Positions 46,988 through 58,948 of a DNA stretch of 64,000 bases are shown one piece after another. Below the pieces are notes generated by a model. That model was not told where the DNA came from and searched no databases. It worked only from the letters and a program-made list of their open reading frames with translations. The stretch comes from Phellopilus nigrolimitatus (taxonomy: Eukaryota; Basidiomycota; Agaricomycetes; Hymenochaetales; Hymenochaetaceae), in the NCBI GenBank assembly GCA_021029095.1, contig JAJOHG010000005.1:62001-126000 (forward strand), read 5' to 3'. How positions within the stretch are numbered: the first letter of the stretch is position 1; the number at the start of each line of letters is the position of its first letter. Both the position numbers and the translations under genes were made by a program.

Positions 46988-48498
46988 ATGGCCCCGAACG
47001 TTGTTAACTCTGCCCTGGCTCCTGGCCACTTCCTCTTCACTTCCGAGTCCTGTCGGCGAAGGCCATCCTGGTACGAGTCCTCTTTCATCGTGTTTTTTTT
47101 TGCGAGTTTTTTTTAGAATGGCTTTCGGTTTTCAGACAAGATCTGCGACCAGGTCTCTGATGCCATCGTGAGTTGGTATCTAGGGAAATGTATGTTCAAC
47201 TTGCTGAAATTGTAATGTCTAGCTCGATGCCTGCCTTGAACAGGATCCTTACTCCAAGGTCGCTTGTGAAACCGCCTCCAAAACAGGAATGATCATGGTG
47301 TTCGGCGAGATCACTACCAAGGCCCACGTTGACTATCAGAAGGTCATCCGTAACACGATTAAGCAGATAGGCTATGATGACTCCGAGAAGGGCTTCGATT
47401 ACAAGACCTGCAACATTCTCGTCGCCATAGAGCAGCAGTCGCCTGATATCGCCCAGGGTCTCAACCATGGTTCGCTCGAGGACCATGGTGCGGGTGACCA
47501 AGGTATCATGTTCGGCTATGCGACAGATGAGACTGAGGAGTACATGCCGTTGACCATCATGCTTGCGCACAAGCTTAACGCTGCGATGGCTGTTGCCCGC
47601 CGCTCTGGCCTTCTCCCTGGCTGCGTCCTGACTCCAAAACTCAGGTCACTGTCGAATACAAGAAGGACAACGGTGCAACTATCCCCCTTCGCGTCGACAC
47701 TGTTGTTATCTCCACCCAACACGCTGACTCGGTTTCGACTGAGGAGCTCCGTAAGGAGATTCTTAACAAGATCGTTAAGCAGGTCATTCCCGCTAAGCTC
47801 CTCGACGAACGGACGATCTACCACGTAAGTTTTTTACGTGTTTCTTTATATTAAATTGACGATTTTCATGTATCCGCAGATCCAACCCTCTGGCCGCTTC
47901 GTCATTGGTGGTCCTCAAGGTGATGCTGGCTTGACTGGTCGCAAGATTATCGTCGACACTTACGGAGGATGGGGTGCGCATGGTGGAGGTGCTTTCTCCG
48001 GAAAGGACTTTTCCAAGGTCGATCGTTCGGCGGCGTACACGGCTCGTTGGATCGGTATGTTTCCCCTCCTCGTAAGACTGGCGTACTGAACGCAATAACT
48101 CCCATCAGCCAAGTCTCTCATTGCCGCGGGTCTTGCTCGCCGTGCCCTCGTCCAGCTTTCATATGCCATTGGTGTCGCTGAGCCGCTCTCGATCTACGTT
48201 GATAGCTACGGCACGAGCAAGAAGACCGACGAGGAGCTTGTCTTAATCATTCGCAAGAACTGGGACCTCCGGCCCGGTGTTATTGGTTTGTCTTCTCGTT
48301 TCTTTTTTCTGGTGAAGCTGAACTTACTGCTTTGTGCAGTGCGTGAGCTCGATCTCCAGAAGCCACAATACCTCAAGACGGCTTCATACGGTCACTTCGG
48401 TAAGTATATTTGTTGTGCCCCGATTATGAAATTTAAACTCCCGTCGTTTAGGGAACCCCGGATACGCCTGGGAGAAGCCCAAGCAGCTCCAGCTCTGA
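46988..48498 (+). CDS. S-adenosylmethionine synthetase, two compensating-type frameshifts in the sequence
   Basis: Makes S-adenosylmethionine from methionine and ATP. Start ATG 46988 ([21 protein letters not shown]), stop TGA 48496-48498. Motifs: [60 protein letters not shown]-type region, [54 protein letters not shown] and the end [15 protein letters not shown]. Two breaks: an extra base at about 47049-47051 (ESC.. instead of ESVGEGHPDK) and a missing base at about 47618 (LLPGC.. instead of [13 protein letters not shown]). An essential, normally highly conserved enzyme; the breaks are more likely sequence errors. Confidence 0.93.
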
Positions 48499-49000
48499 GC
48501 GGACTCCTTTACGAACCCGTTGAAATACAATGACTCGTTCACTTGATTCGCTTTTGCATCGGAAGTTCATCCTTCCACTGTTCCACTATTGTTACCTACT
48601 CGCACACCTACCAGCGCAGACTCCTTTCGCTTTCCCTTTCGCTGACATCACTCGTAGGCATTACCGATCACAGCCGACCTTGAGTACTGCATAGACTACA
48701 GGCACCGTCGGTCCTTCGTCCTCTTGTCACATTCGAATCACTTTTGCTCTCAGGATCTATCAAGGAAATTAGTAGTATTATCATCCGTATTGTTATTACA
48801 CCGCAGGAAAATGTAATCGCGTTCAACCGCGTCAATTTGTGTGCAATTGAGTTCGACTTCAGAGAAAGACTCAAGCGTTCTTTAAAATGTTATCAACTGG
48901 TCCAAGTACAAGTGTCTACATACAAACCCCATGTAACAGATGGGTAATATATGATCCTTACTTTTGAACATCGAGACGGTGTCCCGATCACACAACGAAA
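48499..49000. other. Convergent 3' interval, SAM synthetase / tryptophan synthase
   Basis: 502 bp between two stop codons on opposite strands; nothing gene-like seen. Contains both 3' UTRs. Confidence 0.4.
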
Positions 49001-51740
49001 TCAGTCAATATGCCAGTCAAGAACATTAGCCCATTTCCCAGGAAGCAACTGTGAAATTTGCTCGACGTCCTTGTCACCTCTTCCGGACAGACACTGCAAG
49101 CCAAAGCCTTCGGTTAGCGCAGTTGAAAAATGGTTGTTATGTGCATACGCACAATCACAACATCGTTGTCCTTCGGAAGCGTCTTCGCCAGCTTAATTCC
49201 AGCCCAGACAGCATGGGACGACTCCAGCGCTACAGAAATTATTATGTCAGACCTTGTGAAAATACGCAAATGGTATGTGCGGGTAATACGACTCACCAGG
49301 AATGATACCTTCGAGCTGCGTGATCAGTCGGAAACCTCGTAACGCTTCCTCATCGGTCGCGACTACATATTCTGCGCGACCCGAATCTTTGAGCCAGGCA
49401 TGCTCTGGACCAACGGCGGGATAATCGAGGCCCGCGCTGACAGAATGCGTCTCCACAATTTGCCCTTCCTTTGTTTGAAGGATGTATGTCCGTACACCGT
49501 GGAGGACACCGGGTACACCACATGCAAGCGTTGCGCTGTGTCGTTCACCATTGATGCCTGCATGATACATTTTCAGTAAAATATATGGGCATGAGTGGCA
49601 AAAGCCGTACCCTCGCCTCCGGCCTCGACGCCAATAAGCCGCACGCTTTTATCTGGGATGAAATCGTAGAACGCCCCGATCGCATTGCTTCCGCCGCCAA
49701 CACACGCAACGACCGCGTCTGGCAGTTTTCCCCGCGCGTCCTTCATCTGCGTCTTGATCTCTCCGCCGATGATGCGCTGGAAATCACGCACGATAGTCGG
49801 GAACGGGTGAGGGCCAATTGCAGAGCCCACGAGGTAGTGCGTCGTGGAGAGATTCGTCACCCAGTCGCGCATTGCCTCGTTTACAGCATCTTTCAAGGTG
49901 CATGAACCGGAGGAAACAGGAACAACCTAAATAGTATTCAAAAAAGGACGCAAGACACTGCCTCCAGCTACTTACCTTTCCACCAAGCATTTGAATACGA
50001 AAAACATTCAGCGCTTGTCGTCTCACATCCTCCGAGCCCATGTAGATTATGCATTCAAGACCGAAGCGGGCACAAACCGTGGCCGTGGCGACACCGTGCT
50101 GACCAGCACCTGTCTCTGCGATGATGCGTTTCTTTCCCAGGCGTTTCGCAAGTAGGATCTACAATAATGGCTGAGATGCGCGAACACTACTATTTGCCAA
50201 GCAAAAGGAATCAAATCGAACCTGGCCGATAGCGTTGTTAATTTTGTGGGACCCTGTATGATTCCTGCGCGGATTATAAATAAGGTCACAGAAAGATTAG
50301 AGATTAGAATAAGCCTCACAGATCTTCACGCTTGAGCCAGATCTTGGCACCGCCCGCATGTTGAGATAGCTTTTCCGATAAATAGAACTTCGAAGGCCGA
50401 TTCATGTAGCCATACAAGCTCTGGAATTCCTTCCAAAATTCCGAGTCTGCTATCGCAGCCTTGTGTGCCGCTTCAAGTTCGATAAGACAGTCAACGAGTG
50501 CCTCGGGCACGTATTGCCCTCCAAATTGTCCAAAGCGACCAGGAACCACGACCGGTTCTGACGCGCTATTGCTGACAGGAGGACCTTGCTGGCTTTCGTT
50601 GACGATAGGCGCGTTGAGCTTCCTGGTCGATTGTTCGCGGGGAGCGCGCAGCTTGGGTGTCTGCCCTATTAAGCTGATCTCAGCACAATACGCACTGACT
50701 TTTTGCGCAATCTGGTCAGCGGGGGCCTCTTTGATGACTGAGACTAGACGGCTGCCGATGACGACGCCATCTGCACCAGCATCCGCGACAGTGTCGAAAT
50801 GTTCACGAGTGGCAACCCCAAATCCGACCGCAAGAGGAACAGAGGTGTATTCGCGAATCCGAGCCAGAATGGCTGGAAGCTCAGAGTTCATACGCCCTTG
50901 GGCTGACGAACCAGTTGTTCCCATCTGTAGAACAGAATAAGCCCTTGAACTAGCGTCAATGAGAGCAAGCTTGCCTTAGACACAACATAAATAAACGAAT
51001 CCGCAATTGATGCAAGGAACTTGATGCGGTGGAGTGTCGTTGATGGAGCAATCAAAGGAACATACGAAAGTCTACGATTTGAGTCCAGGTTTGTATATGC
51101 TATTTTCCAAACAATAAGAATAAAAACCTGCTTACCCTGCCTTCGCACACTTCTCCCTAAAACCGATGGCTTCCTCTGGAGGAAGATCCACCATGATATA
51201 TCCATTGGCTTCCGCTGCATTGGCATCTTGAATTGCCCTTTCTTCGCCATATGCAAGCATGGGATTGTAGTATCCTGTTATTTGCGATGAATACAGCGTA
51301 CGAGGACAACCAGAAATTGAACATACCCATGAGAAGGACAGGGGCCTTTAAACCTTTTTGACGCGCTTCCCGAACGAACGAAAGACAGTCGCTATAATCC
51401 ACTTTATTCTTCAAAGCTACCTTGAAAGAGCAATATAAGTTGTCGAAATGCCTCACACGAACGAACTCACTGTATTCGTCTCCTGGATAGCTGGGCCATC
51501 TGCAATCGGATCACTAAATGGCATCCCTAACTCGATGATATCTGCTCCGCCCTCCTCCATCGCCAGCAGTATTGAGACTGTGGCATCCTTGGTCGGATAG
51601 CCTGCGGTCACGAAGGTGACGAGGGCGGGGCTGCCCTAGAGCAAGTAAGTCAGAGACAGTCAGAGACAGTGAGACGGAGTAAGACAGGTCTGTACATCTG
51701 CCTGTTTTTTTGCGAAGACTTGCTTGAGAGCGTCTGCCAT
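49001..51740 (-). CDS. Bifunctional tryptophan synthase (TrpA-TrpB fusion)
   Basis: Last two steps of tryptophan synthesis: indole-3-glycerol phosphate to indole (alpha), indole plus serine to tryptophan (beta, PLP). Start ATG 51740 ([15 protein letters not shown]), stop TGA 49003-49001. Alpha part: [35 protein letters not shown] with the catalytic Glu and Asp, [48 protein letters not shown] linker rich in Ser/Pro follows, then the beta part: [37 protein letters not shown] with the PLP lysine, [38 protein letters not shown] and [12 protein letters not shown]. The alpha-then-beta fusion is the fungal order. One intron (50974-50925) has a GC donor. Divergent from the asparaginase gene. Confidence 0.95.
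50925..50974 (-). other. GC-AG intron in tryptophan synthase
   Basis: On the minus strand the exon ends TCTAAG and the intron begins GCAAGC and ends TTCTACAG; 50 nt. It joins FIYVVSK to [11 protein letters not shown] in phase 0. Confidence 0.85.
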
Positions 51741-51921
51741 GACGGAGAGGATATGAGTTGTAAAAGTGAGCGACACATGGAGTCATTTTATGCAACTAGC
51801 TGAGTGTATGCCGATGATTTGCCGTACAGTTTACTGGATCGGGAAACATGTGCTTCAACTCAACTCCGCTTTCAATTCTTCCGCTAAAACGTTTCAAGTG
51901 AACAAACACGCACAGCAGAAG
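51741..51921. promoter_or_regulatory. Shared divergent promoter region, tryptophan synthase / asparaginase
   Basis: 181 bp between two start codons facing away from each other; both promoters must be here. No clear motif seen. Confidence 0.5.
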
Positions 51922-54587
51922 ATGGACCTCTCCCAACCATCTGATGAATCGCGCGTGCTTGTGAGTATATGAGAGTTTCACCCCGGTATTTTCGTCGCAT
52001 TCATCAAATCGCATAATCACCGGAGGTTATCTATACCGGTGGGACAATCGGCATGTTAGTCGGCCCACAGGGCTACAGAAACGAGCCACACTTTTTGACA
52101 GAGACTTTGCGGTGAGTGTAGGGGAGCCATTCAGTTATTACAACTCGCCTTACTGAGTTTTAGACAAAAGCTGCCAATCACGCTTTCATGATCCCCTCGA
52201 AGACTCTCTATTCTCCCACTCACGCTCTATTGAAGGTTTCAGGAAATGGTCCACCAGTGGTAAATCAAGTCCTGCAGTGTCCGAAACCCTAGCGTCAGCA
52301 CCGAAAGACATACCCACTCTGTCTGTAAAGTCAACCAGACCTGTCGTGTCTTCGCTACTTTCTTCCGACACTCTGAGACCAAGTTCATTCCAAGCTGCTG
52401 AATGCAGAAAGATAGAACAAAATGTATACGAATGCTTGCTTCCCAGTCTTGTGACTCCTCGAACATCAATACATGCAGGGAATTCCAAGCGTATCAGATA
52501 CGCGATCCTTGAGGTGCTCTTAGGTGTCCTAGCCTTATGGTCGTCACTGAGATGGAAATGTTCTAGTGGGACCCACTCCTGGACAGTAGTAATGTCGATA
52601 CGGAAGGTGCACCCTCTCTCCTCCTCCTTCTTTAACGCACTTTGGATCGCGGCTCAGCTCATTGTTACTTTTGAACAACAGACTGGATTCGTATTGCAGA
52701 AGAGATTGAGCTCAATTACGCCGCCTTTGACGCGTTTGTCGTTTTGCATGGCACAGACACGATGTCTTACACCTCGAGTGCTCTCAGTTTCATGCTCGAA
52801 GATCTAGGAAAGACGGTGGTGCGGATCGCACTTGGGAATATTCTTTGACCGATACTGATCGCGTCATAGATTCTAACCGGTGCTCAAATCCCATTGTCGC
52901 AACTACGCAACGATGCAGTGGATAATTTACTCGGAGCACTTTCTATTGCCGGGCACTACATTATACCAGGTTCTCTAGCCGATCATCACGATCAACATCA
53001 CGTGCGCTCATCAGAAACTACATGCAGAGTGCTGTTTATTTTTCAACCAGTGCCTATACCGAGGCAACCGCGTCTCGAAAGTGTCTTCGTACGACCTTGA
53101 AGCTTTTAAAAGTCCCAACTTTCCCCCTCTTGTAAACGGTAATTCGTACTCATGAGCTGATTATACGCGTGTTCATTTCCATTTATGAAGTCGGGATCGA
53201 CATCGTTGTAAATTGGAGCAATGTCATTAGACAGACGAATTTGCGTCGCTTTAAGGTGCACAAAAGTACGCCAACACTTTGTCTGTGTCATGATCGCACT
53301 TTTGACGTATCTTTAGGCATGAGTTCCCGTGTTGGTATGCATCGATGTCTCGATTATCGTCAGATTAACTTCTCATCTCGGTGAATACAACAACAGCTAC
53401 TCTTCGTCTATTTCCCGGGATCTCAGTAGATACTATTCGAGCGTTCCTTATGCCGCCAATTCAAGGCGTTGTCCTTGAAACGTTTGGTGCGGGCAATGCT
53501 CCCCAGCGGAATGATTTGATGGAGTCACTGCGCGAAGCCTCTGATCGCGGCGTTGTGATAGTTGCCATCACGCAGTGCGCAAAAGGAACGGTATCAGATG
53601 TATACGAGACAGGCCGGGCGCTTTTGCGAGCTGGCGTTGTTCCTGGGGGTGACATGACCGCGGAAGTCTGTATCGCCCAGTGGTCTCCGTATGCATTACG
53701 CTAATTATAATCCTTTGACGCAGTGCGCTTTGACGAAGCTCGGTTACCTTCTTTCGAAGTCTCAGTTCTCGATCGAGAAAGTCCGGGAGCTCATCCGTTT
53801 ACCACTGCGCGGGGAGCTGACATCTACCGGTGGCGCCTCTGCGAAACCGTCGATGGCGAGGCACTTGGACACGATGCACGATTTACTCGTGCAGATGATC
53901 AGACTCTCGTCGAGTGCGCCAAGTGCCGAGCGTCCCGGAGATCATCGTGACCTCCAGCCGCGAGCACGAGCGCGTCGCCGATGACCTTGCTGCTCCGTGG
54001 TCGTGGACGGCCGCTGAGGCGAGTGCAACGGAGTCTTCTTTTCTGCCCGTACTTGTTCGCCTGGCAGTAGCCAAGGACGATGCGGAGGGTCTGAAATTCT
54101 GTTTGAATTATCAGGATGATGACGGTGCCGCGCTCAGCCCTGGGATCGAGAAGGGTCTGGGACACTTCGCAGCTGGGATCGTAAACACCGTGGACCCTAG
54201 CTCGGGCTGGCCGCCTTTGCATGTCGCTGCATTCAATGGCAGCGACCGATGTCCTCGCTATTTTACTACAGGCGGGAGCTTTAGTCCATCTTCGTGATAC
54301 ACTTGGGCACACTGCTCTTTATTATGTGATTCGGGTCTGCCGTCGCTACCTCTTAGTAAAATATACTGATTGGTATTTATTAGGCTGCTCGCCGTGGCCA
54401 CACAAGCATCATCGAAGTTCTCCGGGAAGCCGGCGCTATCTTTGGCGGATCCGACGTCGAGGGCGGATTCGTGGGTCTCGAGGTTACAAAAGCCTTGCAA
54501 AAAGGCGACGAGGCTGCTTTGCAAATCTGGGACAAAGCCGGATTTGATGTGAGGATGCTCAGAGCGCTAGGTTCTGAAGGTATGTGA
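51922..54587 (+). CDS. L-asparaginase (type I) with C-terminal ankyrin repeats; one clear and one possible frameshift
   Basis: Hydrolyses asparagine to aspartate and ammonia; same plan as the animal asparaginase/60-kDa lysophospholipase proteins. Start ATG 51922 ([13 protein letters not shown]). Motifs: [10 protein letters not shown] (nucleophilic Thr), [37 protein letters not shown] (second Thr-Asp pair), [19 protein letters not shown], and [12 protein letters not shown]. The ankyrin part reads [30 protein letters not shown] then [20 protein letters not shown]. An extra base near 54243-54247 breaks the ankyrin repeat. Between about 53893 and 53944 the frame also changes; a 52-nt GT-AG intron (donor GTGCAG) could explain that one. 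The last exon ends at TGA 54587, or splices at GTATGT to a short alternative end. Confidence 0.85.
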
Positions 54588-54752
54588 GAGTCCTCTGTTG
54601 GCCAAATAATCATTCCCGATCGTAATAGTAAATTATTTGTAGTACAACACCAAAACTGACTGAAGCGAAAGCAAAAAAACAACCCGATAAATGAAAAGTT
54701 GCAGAAGTCAATGGAAGCTGACCTGGAAGAAACGTATATGCAAGCCTAAAAA

Positions 54753-56391
54753 TCATTCTCCGTTCTCAGAAATACCAAAAGCACCACTCATAGCCTGATA
54801 TAGCCTATTCAGGAAGACGTCCAGTTGTTTACGATGAAATGTGAACTCCTCTGCCAGGAAATCAAGCTTCTCCATGGACTCGGCACTGTCATCGCTCATC
54901 TGCTGGGGTGTATAAGCTACCTTCTCCACCCTCTGGCCGTCTTCTCCATACTCGACGTATGTACGAAGTGCGAAACTGAGGCCTAATTGGAAAATAGCCA
55001 TGAGTATCGAAAATTTGAGCCAATAAAAACAGAAAACACTACTTTGCTTGCTGTCGGATTGCGAATACAAACAACTGTACACCCACTGCTCATCACCGTC
55101 ATCTGACGGCTCAGCATTTGCAGTCGAAGATGAGGATATTCGTCATATCTTCATATAGCCGGAGTGTACTTGTCGCCTTTACACCTTCAAGTCTGCCGTT
55201 GGTGGAGCCAGCGAGCGCGCGCGGCCTTTGGAGGGTCACGACCGTTCGGACGCGTTGAAGATGCCAAGAATTTGCTCCGCTCGACCTCGGCTGCGAGTTC
55301 TATCTTCAAAGTCCGAACTGGTAGAGATCGAAAACAGGAGTTCAGAGACGGCAGAATCAGCAGGAAAAACGTGATCTACGGACTTTCAACTTCTTGATCG
55401 TTGATGGTCGATTCTCGCTCAGCAATAACCTTTTCTTTTTCTTTAATGGTCTCCTTTAGCTTTTCCGCTTGTCTTTCGATGCCTCTACGTTCCTCGTCGG
55501 CCGCTTCTCGCGTAAGGAAGTGCAATGTAGAAGTTTTCCCTTCCCTCGTGAGCGAGTCAACGCGAGCCAGTTGAGACGTCTGCTCTTGAATCATCTCCTC
55601 CTGTGCTGTATTCATGATAGCTCTCAGTCAAGTGGAGCAAATACGCAAAGGACGAGACGGACTTTGTATTCTGCTCTCATAAAGTGATTTCTGTTGTTCA
55701 AAGAGGTCTTCCGCTTCTGTATTTCGGGTATGGAATACCTCCTCAAGCTGCGCTGCAAGTGCGTCCCTTTGTGCCTTTGCCTGCAGTAGCAGTGTAAGCA
55801 AACAGAACACACGCAGAAATGCCATACTAATCTCACGTCTTGGGCTTGCTTCTCCGAACGCTCGATCTTCTTGAGAAACCTTTCCTCTCGCCTTTTCCAT
55901 ATTGCCACGTCTCCGGCTGACGCCCGTTCATTCCTCGGATTTCGTGGCAGTACATTGTGTCGCGGAACCTCCTGCGGCTCGTCCTCGACATGCTCTCTGA
56001 TTGCCTCCAGATCGTCGATGTCCATGACTTCCGGGGACGCACCGCGCGCAGCCTCCTGCTTCGCCTTCCCTTTCCCCTTCCCACGCGGCGCAGCCTTGGG
56101 TTTCGGAGGCTGGACTGCCTCGGGTTCGCGGGACGCGCCGCGTTTAGGCCGGCCTCGCTTCGGCGCAGGCGCTGGCACCTCCATTACCTCGGTGCCGCCC
56201 TCGTCGCTGACATTCGCATGCTCTGTTTCCTCATCGCCATCTACAGGAGACGGAGACCTCTTCCATGGAGCACGGCGCGCGCTGGCAGGCTTCGACGACG
56301 ACGGACCGGCAACGGCAGCGCGCCCATTCGGCTTTGTCGCTTTCAAAGTCGCGTCTGTAAACTTTTCAACGCGGAAGGGCGTAGTAGTCAT
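54753..56391 (-). CDS. Csm1/Pcs1 family monopolin/kinetochore protein
   Basis: Chromosome-segregation protein that clamps or organises kinetochore attachment sites in yeasts. Start ATG 56391 (MTTTPFRVEKFTDATLK), stop TGA 54755-54753. The N-terminal half is low complexity and basic (KRGRPKRGASREPE, PRGKGKGKAKQE); then a long coiled coil (FLKKIERSEKQAQDV, REAADEERRGIERQAEKLKE, KEKEKVIAERESTIND) and a small globular C-terminal domain: TLRLYEDMTNILI, QWVYSCLYSQSDSKQS, LSFALRTYVEYGEDG, YTPQQMSD, MEKLDFLAEEFTFHRKQLDV, FLNRLYQAM. Order and C-terminal domain match the Csm1/Pcs1 family. Frame intact. Convergent with asparaginase (166 bp). Confidence 0.82.
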
Positions 56392-56784
56392 ATCATGAAA
56401 TCCTACGAAGACGTCGATTTAGTGGTCTCGGTATTGAAATGGCGTGTATTCGACGTACCGAGCTCATCTTCGTCGGAGGACAACGCAGCCATGGTGGCTG
56501 AGGCCTGAGGCCACAGGTAAACAACACGCTTGTGCCCAACACGTGAGGCACAAACATCGACAACACGTCCACAAAATGTTCTCACGATTTGTACACATTC
56601 TGTTTCGTCGTGTTTTCAAAATTCAAAGCCACATGTACAACGACCAAAGCATTGCGTGTTCTTAACCCCATTGACGGAAGGTTCCCTATACATGACATGC
56701 TTTTTAAGCCCGGAAATACATATTTATAGGAAACAATCCAAAATCCGAAAAAGAACCAAAACCGAAGAAGATATTCCCCACTCA

Positions 56785-57578
56785 TCACAAGGCAACACCA
56801 AAGACCAGCCCAACGACAGCGAGCAAGCCCGTCGCACTACTGAAACTGAGCGTTGACATGGCATCACTCGCTACGCTCGCTGCGCCCGCTGTACCCGCTG
56901 CACCCGAGGAACTCGCAACGGCAGATTCCGCGACAGACGCGCTCGGGCTAGCTGCCGTCCCAGACGCAGCTGAACCGGAACCAGACGCGCCAGCGGTCGT
57001 GGAATTGGCTCCTGTTGCGTTGGCAGCGGCCTGGAATGCATTGAACGACTTGGCAGCAGTAGGGTTAACGGCGAAGACCATTCCCTTCGCGCAGTGACTG
57101 AAAGAAACATGAGTCGAACTCGCGGCTAATCACAGAGATATGTCAAATACCCGGTTTGTGCGCAGAAGAACCACAAAGGCGCGGAAGCGTTGTCGAGCGT
57201 GAAACTCCATTCGGGAACAGTTGTTGCATTAGCCGCCACTGGGAAGAATCCAGAGTTGACGCCGCTCGCATTACAAGGGCTTGCGAAGGTCGACTGCGTA
57301 ACAGACTAAAGAAGAAATTTAGATTACGACCGAGCCACAAATATATCGTAGATATATCATACATGGTTCTTTGCCACGCTAATCGAACCGTTAAACCTGG
57401 GCAGAGCAAGAAAGGAAGTAGGAACTCACAATTGGAAAGCAATAGTATCACCAACAGAAGCGTTGACTGATGACGGGTTGTATGTCAGACCGCCGTTCTC
57501 ACCAACTTTGACGGTGAAATTTGCAGCAGACGCTAAGCCGATCGCCGATAGAGCAGAGACGAGCGAGGAGAATTTCAT
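56785..57578 (-). CDS. GPI-anchored, serine-rich extracellular cupredoxin-like protein
   Basis: Secreted cell-surface protein of unknown role. Start ATG 57578. The signal peptide is MKFSSLVSALSAIGLASA, followed by NFTVKVGENGGLTYNPSSV, the cupredoxin start. A 16-nt micro-exon (57363-57378) gives VAKNH, then SVTQSTFASPCNASGVNSGF, WSFTLDNASAPLWFFCAQTG and HCAKGMVFAVNP, the type of H-C-..-M copper-site motif seen in fungal cupredoxin-like proteins. The C-terminal third is Ala/Ser/Gly-rich and ends in a hydrophobic stretch (GLLAVVGLVFGVAL), a GPI-attachment signal. The whole plan is common in Agaricomycetes. Copper binding is inferred. Confidence 0.88.
57363..57378 (-). other. 16-nt micro-exon in the cupredoxin gene
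   Basis: On the minus strand, CGTGGCAAAGAACCAT flanked by GATTAG and GTATGA. It joins DTIAFQ to SVTQSTF as F-VAKNH-S; without it the frame is lost. Confidence 0.8.
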
Positions 57579-58551
57579 CTTCGACGAATGTGTTGTGGTT
57601 TTGGATCGCGAAAATGGGATTAATACGTGAAATCGAAAGGACGACTGTATGCGAGACTAAAGGTTGCTGATGTGAGTGCGCAGGATATCAAAGAGACGGC
57701 AGCACGACATACCCTGCTCGACAAAAAGAGAAACCGGCTCTAGGGCTAAAAAGTGAGAAGTAAAGAGAACGACGGGGAAGAACGAGGACGTTGGAAGGGA
57801 AGGAACTGAAGGCCCATCAGTGCCTTTTATTGTGAGGAACACTGTAGCAACCGGAGAGTGCCGTCGAGCTGAGAGCGTTGTCTGATTGGCCACTCTCCAT
57901 GATTGCAACTATCATTGTTGTTTCCGTTGCCTCCCTCGGCCTGCTCTGCTTACAATGAATATCGAGTCCAGACGGCCTCCGCACAAAAGCTTTTTTGTTA
58001 CTTAGTGTATGCGTTTGGATATGACCGTCGTTTCATTCCTACAGCCGTTTTACAGCCGTGTACATGGAGGATATTGATTGAAACGGCCTTGAACACTCTT
58101 AAAAATAATAGCTGTCTTTCAGACTGTTTTTCTTATAATCCTTATGAGATTCCCAATAAATAGACACACGATGTACCCTTGGATGCTTAGGACTGCGCGT
58201 GAAGCAGGACATTGTCGACGATTATGTGCCCTAACTGACTGTAAGAGGCAGCCGAGTGAAACTCCGACCGATACTGCAACTGGCAGCCGAGCCAAGTGAC
58301 TTTTTCGCTCAGCGCACTTGCCCTGCTCCCATCATCCTCCATCCTCTTCATCTCGGATAGCCGTTTCAATTTTCCTCTGTGATGTGTGTAGCCTATCTTT
58401 GATGGGCTGTGGACATTCCATGCTAATTATCATGTCCTTGTAGACTTTTCTTGCCTGTCTCGGGGCACGTCGACGAACGGCAGCTCGTCCATCGGCTGTA
58501 TACCACCATACCCAAGCACATACCCCAACTCACATTCACTTGCTGCCCACA
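57579..58551. other. Divergent intergenic interval, cupredoxin / G-gamma 1
   Basis: About 970 bp between start codons. No gene recognised; the frame at 57903-58163 does not resemble a family and has no ATG start. Confidence 0.4.
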
Positions 58552-58948
58552 ATGAGCTCGCGTCCGCATAAGCAATCTATGTCGGAGCTTAAGCTCAGGC
58601 GGTTGGCCGAGCACAACCAACGTCTAAGGGAGGATCTTGCCCGTCCGCGCGTTCGGGTTAGCGAGGCTAGTGCTAGGTACGCCATCTTTCTTCAGCATGT
58701 GGACTGTATATTGGTACAAATTTAGCTATGGGCTGATTCAATGCTTAATGTGCTTCATCTTATCTCAAGCCTGATTCAGTACTGCAAGTCGACGAAGGAT
58801 CATCTTGTTCGTATTTTTCTTTTTTCGACTTATCCATGTATACGTCTGACGTCTTTAACTCAAGGTGCCGTCTGTGTGGGGTCCGGTAGGGCGAGGAGAA
58901 GACCCGTACGCGCCTCCAGCGCAAGGTTGCCAATGCGTGGTTATGTAG
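58552..58948 (+). CDS. Heterotrimeric G-protein gamma subunit (copy 1)
   Basis: Membrane-anchored partner of G-beta in receptor signalling, for example pheromone response. Start ATG 58552; three exons. N-terminal helix [73 protein letters not shown]. The final CVVM is a CaaX prenylation box, with another cysteine two residues upstream for palmitoylation. Length about 83 residues, normal for a fungal gamma subunit. A close paralogue lies at 60814-61190 on the other strand with introns at the same two places. Confidence 0.93.

Noticed and set aside
51648..51675. Short tandem repeat GTCAGAGACA in the first intron of tryptophan synthase
   Set aside because: Only two copies in a non-coding intron; no reason to think it functional.
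55871..56508. Two long plus-strand frames (175 and 183 codons)
   Set aside because: Antisense shadows of the Csm1/Pcs1 N-terminal exon, whose biased codon content keeps the other strand open.
56858..57097. Plus-strand Ala/Pro-rich frame
   Set aside because: Mirror of the Ala/Ser-rich C-terminus of the cupredoxin gene.
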